Source of the DNA: Aphanomyces cochlioides | Lineage: Eukaryota > Oomycota > Saprolegniomycetes > Saprolegniales > Verrucalvaceae | NCBI GenBank assembly: GCA_019828595.1 | Contig: JAHQRK010000002.1 | Span: 1,674,001 to 1,738,000 of the forward strand | Reading direction: 5' to 3' | DNA length: 64,000 nt | In this document: one piece after another, positions 11,303-20,550 of the stretch | Numbering within the stretch: the first letter of the stretch is position 1 | How the letters are laid out: the number at the start of each line of letters is the position of its first letter | Translations under genes and position numbers: made by a program | Notes under the pieces: model-generated | Seen by the model: only the letters and a program-made list of their open reading frames with translations | The model's database searches: none | Told to the model about the DNA's origin: nothing

Positions 11303-13020
11303 ATGTCAAGTGCAGTCCAACCCGTTCTATCCAAACCTCTCACAGATGCCAAGAAGACAATCAACTGGTACAAGGTGTTCGCAGCGAGCTTTAACCTCTG
11401 GGCTGCTGGCATTACGATCGTCATCGGTGGGCAGTACTTCTCATGGAACGGTGGCCTCACTGCCGGTACCCTGAGCTACGGCATTGCAATATTTATTATG
11501 GGCTTTGCTTACATTTTCATGGGGCTTTGTGAAGCGGAGATGGCGAGCATGTTTCCTTTTGAAGGCGGTGCGTTTGGCCTTGCGCGATGCACGTGGGGCT
11601 TCTACGCTGGTTTTATCGTTGGCTGCTGCGAAGCTCTGCAGTATATCATCTACGTCGCGTGTGCTTTTGTATTCTTTGGAAAAATGCTTGGAGCTCTGTG
11701 GCCATTTGCAGCTGACTATCCATACGTTATTTGGCTATTGGCCTATGCTTTGTCCTCCGTGACGCTTATCCTCGGTGGAAACATCTACTGGCGATGGAAT
11801 TTGGCTCTCGCTCTCATCTCGATTGGCTTTGTCTTTATCTATGTCTTTGGCTCGATGCCGTACGTTGACATTCAAACGTTTGGCGGTGGCCACGATCTGC
11901 TTGTCGTTGGTGGCTTTTCCCAATTCATGACGGTCTTTCCATTATCCGCTTGGTTCTACGTTGGAGTTGAATCTATCAACCGTCTTTGCTCTGAAGCTTA
12001 TGAGCCTCGTATTTCAGTCCCTCTAGCGCAAATTACGTGCATCCTAACGCTCTTTTGCACAGCAATCATGGTATTCTTCGTTGCAATTAGCATGGATCCA
12101 GGCATGCCAGAGGTTGCTGGAGCTCTCTCGCCATTGAATGATGGCTTCAATCGAATGTTTAACTGCTCAGATGACATCACAGGCTGGCTTTCCATCCCAG
12201 CGACGTTTGCCACTGGCCAAGGCTTTGTCCAGTCGTACTCGAAAATCCTCACGTGCATGGCTGGCTCTGGGTTGCTCCCGGCCAAGATGTATGAAAAGCA
12301 CAAAACCTTAAAAACTCCCATCTACGCCATTGTCGTCGGCTCGATCGTGAGCTTCGCGTTGTGCATTGTGGATTACTACTACTCTCTGGACGCAATGTTC
12401 TTCAATACTTGCATGATCATGGGGAGCATTTCGTACACGTCGCAATGCGTCGGCTACATTTACCTCAAAAAGAATTTCCGCTCCATGGAGCGTAAATTTA
12501 CAAGTCCTCTTGGTAAATCTGGTGCTGTCTATTCGATTGCCGTGTGGGCGATCAATGCCATTGCGATCATTGGATTTCAAGGCGATAGTCAGAAAAGCTT
12601 CATCACGATGCTTTTGATCCTGGTGGTGTGTACAATTTACTACCATTTGCATGCAAAATCTCATCAAAAGTTTTCCGACGAGGAACGCTTGTCCCTCTTC
12701 TTTGCTCATGTTGGTACCTCGTGGCCTCGCTGGTCTTCCTGACTCACAAATACTTCGTAGCAAACCACAATAATGCCAAGCAGTCCAACCATATACGCAA
12801 GCGACAGTCGAAAAAGTTCAGGAGATTCATGAAACGAGCAGTTCAAAAGGCTAGAGCGAAGATTGGACTGTCCAACTCGACGGCAGCGTTGACTCATCCG
12901 TCGAATGATGGAAAGAAAAAGAGGAGCTCTGAAATATCTAAAGACCCGTCGACAACTGAAGGACACATTCCATCTCGACATCATGCCAAGCAGGAAGCAG
13001 ATTATCGAGCGAGGAAATAA
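11303..13020 (+). CDS. APC-superfamily permease, array copy 5
   Basis: Exon 1 11303-12713, 47-bp intron, exon 2 12761-13020; 556 aa. Same APC fold and basic tail. It is a clear mosaic. The N-terminus and promoter resemble copy 3. Bases 11514-12099 are identical by eye to 13849-14434 of copy 6. From 12259 to 13056, past the stop codon, it equals copy 3. The start choice rests on alignment with copy 3 (shared ...AVQPVL...KPLTDxKK N-terminus). The out-of-frame ATG at 11293 may lower its translation; copy 3 lacks that ATG. The transported substrate cannot be read from the sequence. Confidence 0.87.
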
Positions 13021-13063
13021 GTTAGCCTTGCTGACGACTTCTCTGTGTTCATCCATTCCATCA

Positions 13064-13348
13064 TTTTGGTACGTCGTGACCTCGTTGGTCTTCCTGGCTC
13101 ACAAATACTTCGTAGCAAACTACATTAACGCCTGCAGAAGAACCATCTACGCGAGCAGCAATCGAAAAAGTTGACGAAGGTTCGTGAATCGAAACTAGAA
13201 ACGAGTTGTAGTTGAACAGTCTGAAGCAAGTCTGGGACCGTCCAACTCCATTGCTCATGGAACATCCAAAACCCCGTCGGCAACAGAAGGACAGGTTCCA
13301 TCTCAACACCACGCTAGGCAGGAAGTAGATGGTCAAACGAGGAAATAA
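13064..13348 (+). pseudogene. Orphan relic of a permease last intron and exon 2
   Basis: Right after copy 5 the sequence starts again with a TTGGTAC...CTTCGTAG intron like those of copies 3 and 5, followed by GCAAACTACATTAACGCC, the start of the conserved ANHNN tail exon. The frame then decays: a TGA appears at about 13171 and several indels follow, but the tail end (ACAGAAGGACAGGTTCCATCTC ... GAGGAAATAA) and the downstream CTTGCTG-CTTATCTGTG-CATCC flank remain recognisable. No upstream membrane exon accompanies it. It is the remnant of a partial tandem duplication. Confidence 0.75.
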
Positions 13349-13613
13349 GAGTTCGCTTTGCTGCAAACTTATCTGTGTCTGTGCATCCATTCCATCTGCG
13401 ATTTATCAAGTGACGCAACGGTAATATGTTGTTAGCAAGCGTGCCAACTCATGGCACTTGATGCCGACGGTGATATTTATAGCCTTGCTTAATGGCTTGA
13501 CTCAATTGTTGGGCAATGCGTTGGTTATTTCATGCCGCAGTGCACCAGAGCAGTTAGCAAGTTGCTTAAAATAGACCGAGAAAAAACTTAGTGCAGTGAC
13601 CTCGCCGGTGAGT
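13349..13613. other. Spacer before permease copy 6
   Basis: Non-coding. Its first part (13388-13490) is homologous to 9660-9770 in front of the chimeric pseudogene, showing that both descend from one duplicated promoter region. A CTTAAAATAGA motif lies about 50 bp before the next ATG. Confidence 0.45.
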
Positions 13614-15291
13614 ATGACCTCGATACAAGTTTCGCCGGTACTCCCGACGTCGCAGCGCCACAAAGACGATAAAAAAGTCGACGACAACAAAGCCATCAAC
13701 TGGTACAAAGTCTTTGCAGCGAGCTTTAACCTCTGGGCTGCTGGTATTACGATCGTCATTGGCGGCCAGTACTTTTCATGGAACGGCGGCCTCTCCGCGG
13801 GGACTCTCAGCTACGGCATTGCGACTTTTATTATGGGCTTTGCTTACCTTTTCATGGGGCTTTGTGAAGCGGAGATGGCGAGCATGTTTCCTTTTGAAGG
13901 CGGTGCGTTTGGCCTTGCGCGATGCACGTGGGGCTTCTACGCTGGTTTTATCGTTGGCTGCTGCGAAGCTCTGCAGTATATCATCTACGTCGCGTGTGCT
14001 TTTGTATTCTTTGGAAAAATGCTTGGAGCTCTGTGGCCATTTGCAGCTGACTATCCATACGTTATTTGGCTATTGGCCTATGCTTTGTCCTCCGTGACGC
14101 TTATCCTCGGTGGAAACATCTACTGGCGATGGAATTTGGCTCTCGCTCTCATCTCGATTGGCTTTGTCTTTATCTATGTCTTTGGCTCGATGCCGTACGT
14201 TGACATTCAAACGTTTGGCGGTGGCCACGATCTGCTTGTCGTTGGTGGCTTTTCCCAATTCATGACGGTCTTTCCATTATCCGCTTGGTTCTACGTTGGA
14301 GTTGAATCTATCAACCGTCTTTGCTCTGAAGCTTATGAGCCTCGTATTTCAGTCCCTCTAGCGCAAATTACGTGCATCCTAACGCTCTTTTGCACAGCAA
14401 TCATGGTATTCTTCGTTGCAATTAGCATGGATCCTGGCATGCCAGAGGTTGCTGGAGCTCTCTCGCCATTGAATTATGGCTTCAATCGCATGTTCAACTG
14501 CTCGGATAACATCACAGGCTGGCTTTCCATCCCAGCGACGTTTGCCACTGGCCAAGGGTTTGTCCAGTCGTACTCGAAAATCCTCACGTGCATGGCTGGC
14601 TCTGGGCTTCTCCCGGCCAAGATGTATGAAAAGCACAAAACCTTAAAAACTCCCATCTATGCCATTGTCATCGGTTCGATCGTGAGCTTCGCGTTGTGCA
14701 TTGTGGATTACTACTACTCTCTGGACGCCATGCTCTTCAACACTTGCATGTTTATGGGAAGCATCTCGTACACGTCGCAATGTGTCGGCTACATTTACCT
14801 CAAGAAGAATTTCCGCACGATGGAGCGCAAATTCAAGAGTCCACTTGGCAAAGCTGGCGCCGTGTATTCAATCTCTGTCTGGGTGCTCTTGGCTCTCGCA
14901 GTTGTGGGCTTTCAAAATGACAACCAAGACAGCTTTATTGCTGTCGTGGTCATTCTGGTCATCTGCTCTCTTTACTATCACTTCTATGCAAAATATCGGC
15001 AGAAATTCTCCGAAGAGGAACGCATGTCCCTCTTCTTTGCCCATGTCGGTATGTTTGCCTTGAAATGCTGTCAAAGTTGATATCATTGTGCGTGTAGCCA
15101 ACCACAACAATTCCAAGCGGTTGCATCAATCTCGCAAGCAGCTATCAAGAAAAATTAAGAGTTTAGTCAAGCGAATTGCATCAAGCAAGGTGTCAACAAC
15201 ATCACTCGGGCCATCGCATTTGGCTGCAGTTTTTGCCCAGGCTTCCAGTGGGGGAAAGAAGAAGCGGAGCTCAGGGACGTCAAAGAATTAA
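13614..15291 (+). CDS. APC-superfamily permease, array copy 6
   Basis: Exon 1 13614-15048, 49-bp intron, exon 2 15098-15291; 542 aa. The start is the ATG at 13614, because the open frame at 13596 begins with GTG. The N-terminus is longer and more charged (HKDDKKVDDNKAIN). About twelve membrane segments and the basic tail are intact; the tail is shorter than in copies 3 and 5. Bases 13849-14434 are shared with copy 5 and 14322-14688 with copy 1, so this copy links the two ends of the array by conversion tracts. Role as for the other copies: a membrane permease of unknown amine or amino-acid specificity. Confidence 0.87.
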
Positions 15292-15478
15292 TCGTACACT
15301 GAAGTCCAGCCCCCAGCTCGACGACAAAAGAAATAGATAGCTTCTATGTAGTTGCAACGTACTGTACATGGATAAGATTTGTGGATTGTCAGTCAAATCC
15401 TGTCATGTTGGCCGTTAGTGATCTACTTTAAATAGATTTGACAAGAGAAATTCATCCATTAAACACAGAACATCACCG

Positions 15479-17170
15479 ATGCCAAGTCGAGTCTTCCCCG
15501 TCATGCCATCATTTCGCAGCGTGGACAAGAGCAAAGACGCTGTCGACTGGCCAAAAGTTCTCTGGTCGAGTTTCAACCTCTGGGCTGCGGGCATCACGAT
15601 TGTCATCGGCGGTCAATATTTCTCATGGAACGCTGGCCTCACTGCCGGAACTCTCAGCTTCGGCATTGCTACTGTTATGATGGGGTTTGCATACATTTCG
15701 ATGGGATTCTGTGCAGCCGAGATCGCCAGCATGGTTCCATTTGAAGGCGGTGCGTTTGGCCTTGCAAGATGCACATGGGGCTTCTACGCTGGTTTTATCG
15801 TCGGTTGCTGTGAAGCCATCCAGTACATCGTCTACGTTACCTGTTCATTTGTTTTTTTCGGCAAGATGCTTGGGGCTCTGTGGCCGTTTGCGGCCGACCA
15901 CCCATACTTTATTTGGTTCTTGGCCTACGCTCTATCCACCATTACACTTATGCTCGGGGGCACAGTGTACTCGCGGTGGAATATGGCGCTCGCTCTCATC
16001 TCGATTGCTTTTGTCTTTATTTACGTCTTTGGCTCCCTGCCTCATGTGGACATTGACGAATTTGGTGGAGGCCACGACCAACTTGTCGTGGGTGGCATTT
16101 CTCAATTTATGCTGGTCTTTCCCTTGTCGGCTTGGTGGTACGTTGGAGTCGAATCTATCAATCGCTTGGTTTCAGATGCGTATGAACCTCGATTGTCGGT
16201 TCCCATCGCCCAAATCTCTTGTGTTCTCACACTCTTTTGTACAGCCATCATGGTGTTTATGGTTGCCATTAGCATCGATCCAGGCATGCCAAAAGTTGCG
16301 GGGGCGCTCTCTCCGTTAAATTATGGCTTTGACAGAATTTTCGGATGCTCCGATGATGTCTCTGGATGGTTTTCGATTCCAGCTACCTTTGCAACGGGCC
16401 AAGGATTTGTTCAATCGTACTCAAAAATTATCGCGTGCATGGCTGGCTCAGGCTTACTACCTTCAAAGTTATACGAAGTGAATGCGACGTTCAAATCTCC
16501 CGTCTATGCCATTCTCTTTGGCTCCACGGCAAGCATTATTCTTTGTTTTGTGGATTATTTCTACTCTCTGGACGCCATGCTCTTCAATACTTGCATGATC
16601 TTGGGGAGTATTTCGTATACGTCTCAATGTGTTGGCTACATTTATCTCAAAAAGAATTTTCGCACGATGGAACGTAAATTTCAAAGCCCTCTTGGTAAAT
16701 CTGGCGCTGTCTATTCGATCACCGTGTGGGTCATCAATGCCATTGCGATCATTGGATTCCAAGGCGACGACCAAAAGAGTTTTCTCACCTTTATTTTGAT
16801 TCTAGTGGTTTGCACAGTATACTACCATTTGTACGCGAAGTATCATCAAAAGTTTTCCGAAGAGGAGCGCATGTCCCTCTTCTTCGCCCATGTTGGTATG
16901 TCGATATACATTCATCCCCGACTCTGACTCGCTCGTATAGCAAACCACAATAACTCGAAGCGCTCTAATCGCTCAAACCGATCGCGGAAGAAATTCACGC
17001 TAAAAGTGCTCGAGCTTGCGAAGAAGCTCAGTGAGAAGAAAAAACTTCTGAGTCCAACTCGCCAAGTTTTGTCCAAGGAGACATCAATAACGCAACAACC
17101 TCAAGACGGATCAAAGTTTAAGAGCTCGAATGCGTCCAAAATTGTGTCCAAAGGCCCTCCTCGATTTTAG
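15479..17170 (+). CDS. APC-superfamily permease, array copy 7 (most divergent)
   Basis: Exon 1 15479-16895, 45-bp intron, exon 2 16941-17170; 548 aa. It keeps the APC fold, intron position and basic tail but differs from the other copies throughout: for example the acidic motif CEAEMASMFP is CAAEIASMVP, a YWRWN loop is YSRWN, and the tail is Leu/Lys-rich rather than GKKKRSSG. It shows few long identical tracts with its neighbours apart from short shared stretches near 16560 and 16730, so it seems to have escaped most homogenisation. A TTTAAATAG motif lies about 50 bp before the ATG. Confidence 0.87.
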
Positions 17171-17250
17171 ACTATCAACTCGATTCAGCATTATAATTTT
17201 TCAGCTTGAAGTGCCATCCATCGTCACTGAAATCATCAGTTGTCTTAAAT

Positions 17251-17395
17251 GAGTACTTTACCGTCAACTTTACCTGGATGAGTACTTTACCGCCAACTTT
17301 ACCTGAATAAGTACTTTACCGTCAACTGTACCTGAATAAGTACGTTACTGTCAACTTTACCTGAATATGTACTTTACCGCTAACTTTACCTGAAT
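17251..17395. repeat. Five tandem copies of a 29-bp repeat
   Basis: Five head-to-tail 29-bp units start at 17251, 17280, 17309, 17338 and 17367. The consensus is AGTACTTTACCGTCAACTTT followed by ACCTGAAT plus one variable base. Units differ at a few positions (GTCAAC, GCCAAC or GCTAAC; one CTTTAC reads CGTTAC). There are no spacers, so it is a minisatellite, not a CRISPR array. It lies in the spacer between the permease array and the peroxidase gene. Confidence 0.9.
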
Positions 17396-17701
17396 GGGTA
17401 TACCGTTTATTATAATTAGTCACCACAACATCACACCAAATGCAAGGATCTTCAAGTCACGCGACGTAATTTGCAAGCCATCTAAATCTGTGTTCATCAA
17501 AAGGCAGAATGCACACAAAAGGTTAGTTGTACCACGAACAAGATACGACTTAAACTTAGAGGTGAAACTTACTTGATCCTGTAGAGATGGATTTTGTTGG
17601 GAGTACATCCTTATCAAGTATAGTTCGAGAACTGGTGAGAATTTTATATTTGACATTCACCATGACATCCATGTTGACAGATCATTTCTCGGACCAGACT
17701 C
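17396..17701. other. Spacer upstream of the peroxidase gene
   Basis: AT-rich, no gene recognised. Several ATGs at 17582-17670 precede the chosen start and would form only short upstream frames. Confidence 0.35.
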
Positions 17702-18175
17702 ATGGCGAGCTTCTTCGAGCTAACATGCACGTCGATGGACGGCGAGACCGTGTCGATGGAGAAGTACCGTGGCTATGTATGCTTGGTTGTGAATGTTGCT
17801 TCCAAGTGCGGACTCACGCAGGTAAATTACACGCAATTGGCGGCCTTGGACAAAAAGTACAGAGACCATGGCCTACGCATCCTCGCCTTCCCGTCCCACC
17901 AGTTCGCCGAGCAGGAGTTTGCCACACATGGTGAAATCCAACAATTTGTCTCGACATTTGGAGTGACGTTTCCTCTCTTTGCCAAAGCGGACGTGACGGG
18001 ACCCAATGCGCAACCGATCTTTGAATACCTCGGCACACGTTTGGGCGCCCCCAAGTGGAATTTCACCAAGTATCTCATCACACGAGATGGCCAACCATTC
18101 AAGAAATACAACCCAAAGATTCCTCCGTTTGACTTTGAAAGCGATATTGTGTCTCTGTTGCACTCTAAACTCTAA
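17702..18175 (+). CDS. Glutathione-peroxidase-like protein lacking a resolving cysteine
   Basis: Single exon, 157 aa, the usual length of a short GPx. The peroxidatic Cys36 lies in NVASKCGLTQVNY; the catalytic partners are present as Gln in FPSHQF and Trp-Asn in KWNFTKYLI. In most Cys-type GPx enzymes the second motif is FPCNQF, and a resolving Cys sits in the following helix. Here the first is Ser and the helix reads QQFVSTFGVTFP with no Cys. The only other cysteines are 9 and 27, both before the active site. It probably reduces hydroperoxides with an external thiol, or has altered function. No signal peptide is seen, so a cytosolic location is likely. Confidence 0.88.
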   Translation: MASFFELTCTSMDGETVSMEKYRGYVCLVVNVASKCGLTQVNYTQLAALDKKYRDHGLRILAFPSHQFAEQEFATHGEIQQFVSTFGVTFPLFAKADVTGPNAQPIFEYLGTRLGAPKWNFTKYLITRDGQPFKKYNPKIPPFDFESDIVSLLHSKL

Positions 18176-18650
18176 TCGCAAAGGATTATCACGAACTTTC
18201 AGTCGGGATATAGCGTTCCCCAAGTTCTTTCAACAGTTCGGTCACCAAGAGAGCTCCGTATATGTGCTCAATGACTTAGCCCCACACAAGTGAGGTAGGC
18301 AATTTAACTTACTTGCCCACGATTGCTCCGTGTGGTCGTGGTCAGTTTGCTCGATACGGCACAAGAAAGCAGTATAGATCAGGGGGACAGGTTGCAGCAA
18401 ATGGTCGAGGTTTTCTCTCGATTACGTCGATTGCCAGAGGCAGGTATGACTGTAAGGCTGTGGTTCCTCGTATTCATAGCTTGTGGGCTAGATGAGCGTA
18501 ATAAGATGGCTCAGTTCTCCTGAGGAGATGCCGGCAGACCACGACTGTTGTCGATGATGGGCTTGGGGGTGAAGGGTTTAGGGGTGTAGGGGTTTCTACA
18601 GTGACACTTGTTTCAGTGATTGGACATCTCGCATTTGATCAACCTTCAAC
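18176..18650. other. Spacer between peroxidase and ribosomal oxygenase
   Basis: About 475 bp with no conserved frame; only short open frames that do not resemble proteins. A G-rich stretch (GGGCTTGGGGGTGAAGGGTT) at about 18560 is the only local oddity. Confidence 0.35.
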
Positions 18651-20494
18651 ATGGCAACAGCGGCGAATCCAAGCAAGCGCCGAAAGGTTGAAGAGAAGCA
18701 CCCGCTCGTAATCGACGAAGGTGATTCAGAAAGCGAATGATGAATTTATTCAAGTTGACGGGTGTAGAAATTCAGGCGGAAGATGTTGTCGATGCTCATG
18801 AGCTTTCGATGGACACTGGACTGCACAGTTCAACCAAGGCCAAGATGTTTTTCCAGTGGCTCATCTACCCCGTGACTGTCGAAGTAGGCCCATGAGAAAT
18901 ACGAATAAACGATTGACCAAGCCTGTAGGATTTCTATGCTAACTACTGGGAGAGAAAGCCATTGCACATCAAGCGTCATTACGATTCATACTATGACGGA
19001 TGGTATGTCTGCAATCAAGACAACTTTTAATCTTTGACCTGTCAATAGGTTTAGCCGCCAGGAAATCGAGCGCATGTTGAAAGAGCACACTCTCGAATAT
19101 GGCGAAGACATTGACTTGACCAAATATGTCAATGAAACGCGCACGACTTTGAATCCCACAGGCTCAGCCAACCCGAAAACGGTGGGCTTTGACCCATCGA
19201 GACACCGCTAAGATTTCGTCAACTAGGTGTGGAAACATTTCGACGATGGCTGCTCAGTGCGACTATTATGCCCACAAAAGTTCTCGGACAAGATGTGGAA
19301 AATGCTTTCCATCTTGGAAGAAGAATGGGGCTGCATGGCTGGATCCAACACGTACCTCACCCCCAAGGGGACTCAAGTACAATCTCTAATTGTGAGTGCA
19401 TAATTAATTTCTACTTCTTTAGGGATTTGCACCACACTATGATGACATTGAAGCCTTCCTGCTACAGGTTGCAGGCAAAAAGCATTGGAAAGTCTATGCC
19501 CCCCTGAATGATGAAGAAACATTGCCTCGTGTGTCGAGCCGTAACTTTTCCCAAGATGAAATTGGCAAGCCCATTCTTGAAATCACTCTCGAACAAGGCG
19601 ATTTGCTCTACTTCCCTCGAGGATTCATTCACCAAGCGCAGAGCCCAGACGATGTTTGCGATTCAATCTTAACTAGCAACTAAAGCTTTTCGTAGGTCGA
19701 TTCATTACACGTTACAGTCTCAACAGGCCAACAAAACAGTGTGGGCAATTTGTTGGAAACAATTCTTCCACAAGGATTGGCTGGCGCGATCGCTTCCAAC
19801 GTGGACCTGCGTAAATCACTTCCACGAGATTATTTGGGTTATATGGGTGTCATGTACTCGGATCTCGAAGGTGACAGTCGCCGTGAAGAATTCTTGGCAA
19901 CATTGAAGAAACACATGCGTCTGGTACTTCTTCCCTTTTGTCGCTTTCATTTCATCGCGCGAGCTTAGGTTGTGAATGAAGCGATGGATATTGCTGATGC
20001 CGCTTGCGATCAAATGGCTCGTAACTTTCTCGTTGATCGCTTGCCTCCTGCGGTAAACTTAATGTTAAATTTATAAATTGATCAAATTGGAATTAGCTCG
20101 AAGACGAGGAGGAAGATTGCACAGTAGAAGGAAGCCCACGGCCAAAGATCAACGTGAATGCCCGATTTAAATTGCTTCGTTATGGCATCGCGCGGCTTGC
20201 AATTGAAGATGGTAAGTGTGATGAATCTTGATCGAGCTGATGTTTTCGATCTTAGGGAAAGCCGTGCTCTACCATTGCAAGGACAATTCACGAAAACATC
20301 ATGAAAATCCATTGTCGCCGATGGAATTTGAACTAGATGATGCCGAGAGCATTGAATTTATCTTTAAGAGCTACCCGTCATACTTTCGCGTCGGTGACTT
20401 GCCGCATGAAGACCCTGCCGATCAAATTGGACTCGTGAAAGCGCTCTACGACGAAGGGTTGCTCATGTTTGAAAACGACAAAAGTGACGATTGA
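18651..20494 (+). CDS. Ribosomal oxygenase (NO66/MINA53-type JmjC protein)
   Basis: Ten exons: 18651-18720, 18768-18883, 18929-19002, 19049-19181, 19227-19376, 19423-19653, 19696-19923, 19969-20052, 20097-20211 and 20256-20494. All introns are 42-47 bp GT-AG, and together they give 479 aa. The family hallmark [15 protein letters not shown] precedes the JmjC core. The iron ligands are His and Asp in [12 protein letters not shown] and His in [21 protein letters not shown] and [12 protein letters not shown] are typical of the RIOX group. These enzymes hydroxylate a His in ribosomal proteins, using Fe(II) and 2-oxoglutarate, usually in the nucleolus. A basic patch (SKRRKVEEK) near the start fits nuclear import. 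It converges on MSH6 with 56 bp between stops. I cannot tell RIOX1 from RIOX2. Confidence 0.9.
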
Positions 20495-20550
20495 GAAATT
20501 AAAGATCGATCATAGACCCCTGCTTGAAAATCTAAGATTTGAGTGTGTTT

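Noticed and set aside
3475..17170. Recent horizontal transfer of the permeases from bacteria
   Set aside because: They resemble bacterial ethanolamine permeases, but all share a eukaryotic intron and tail exon and match the base composition of neighbours; any transfer would be old.
17251..17395. Possible CRISPR array
   Set aside because: Units are contiguous with no spacers, and the surroundings are eukaryotic.
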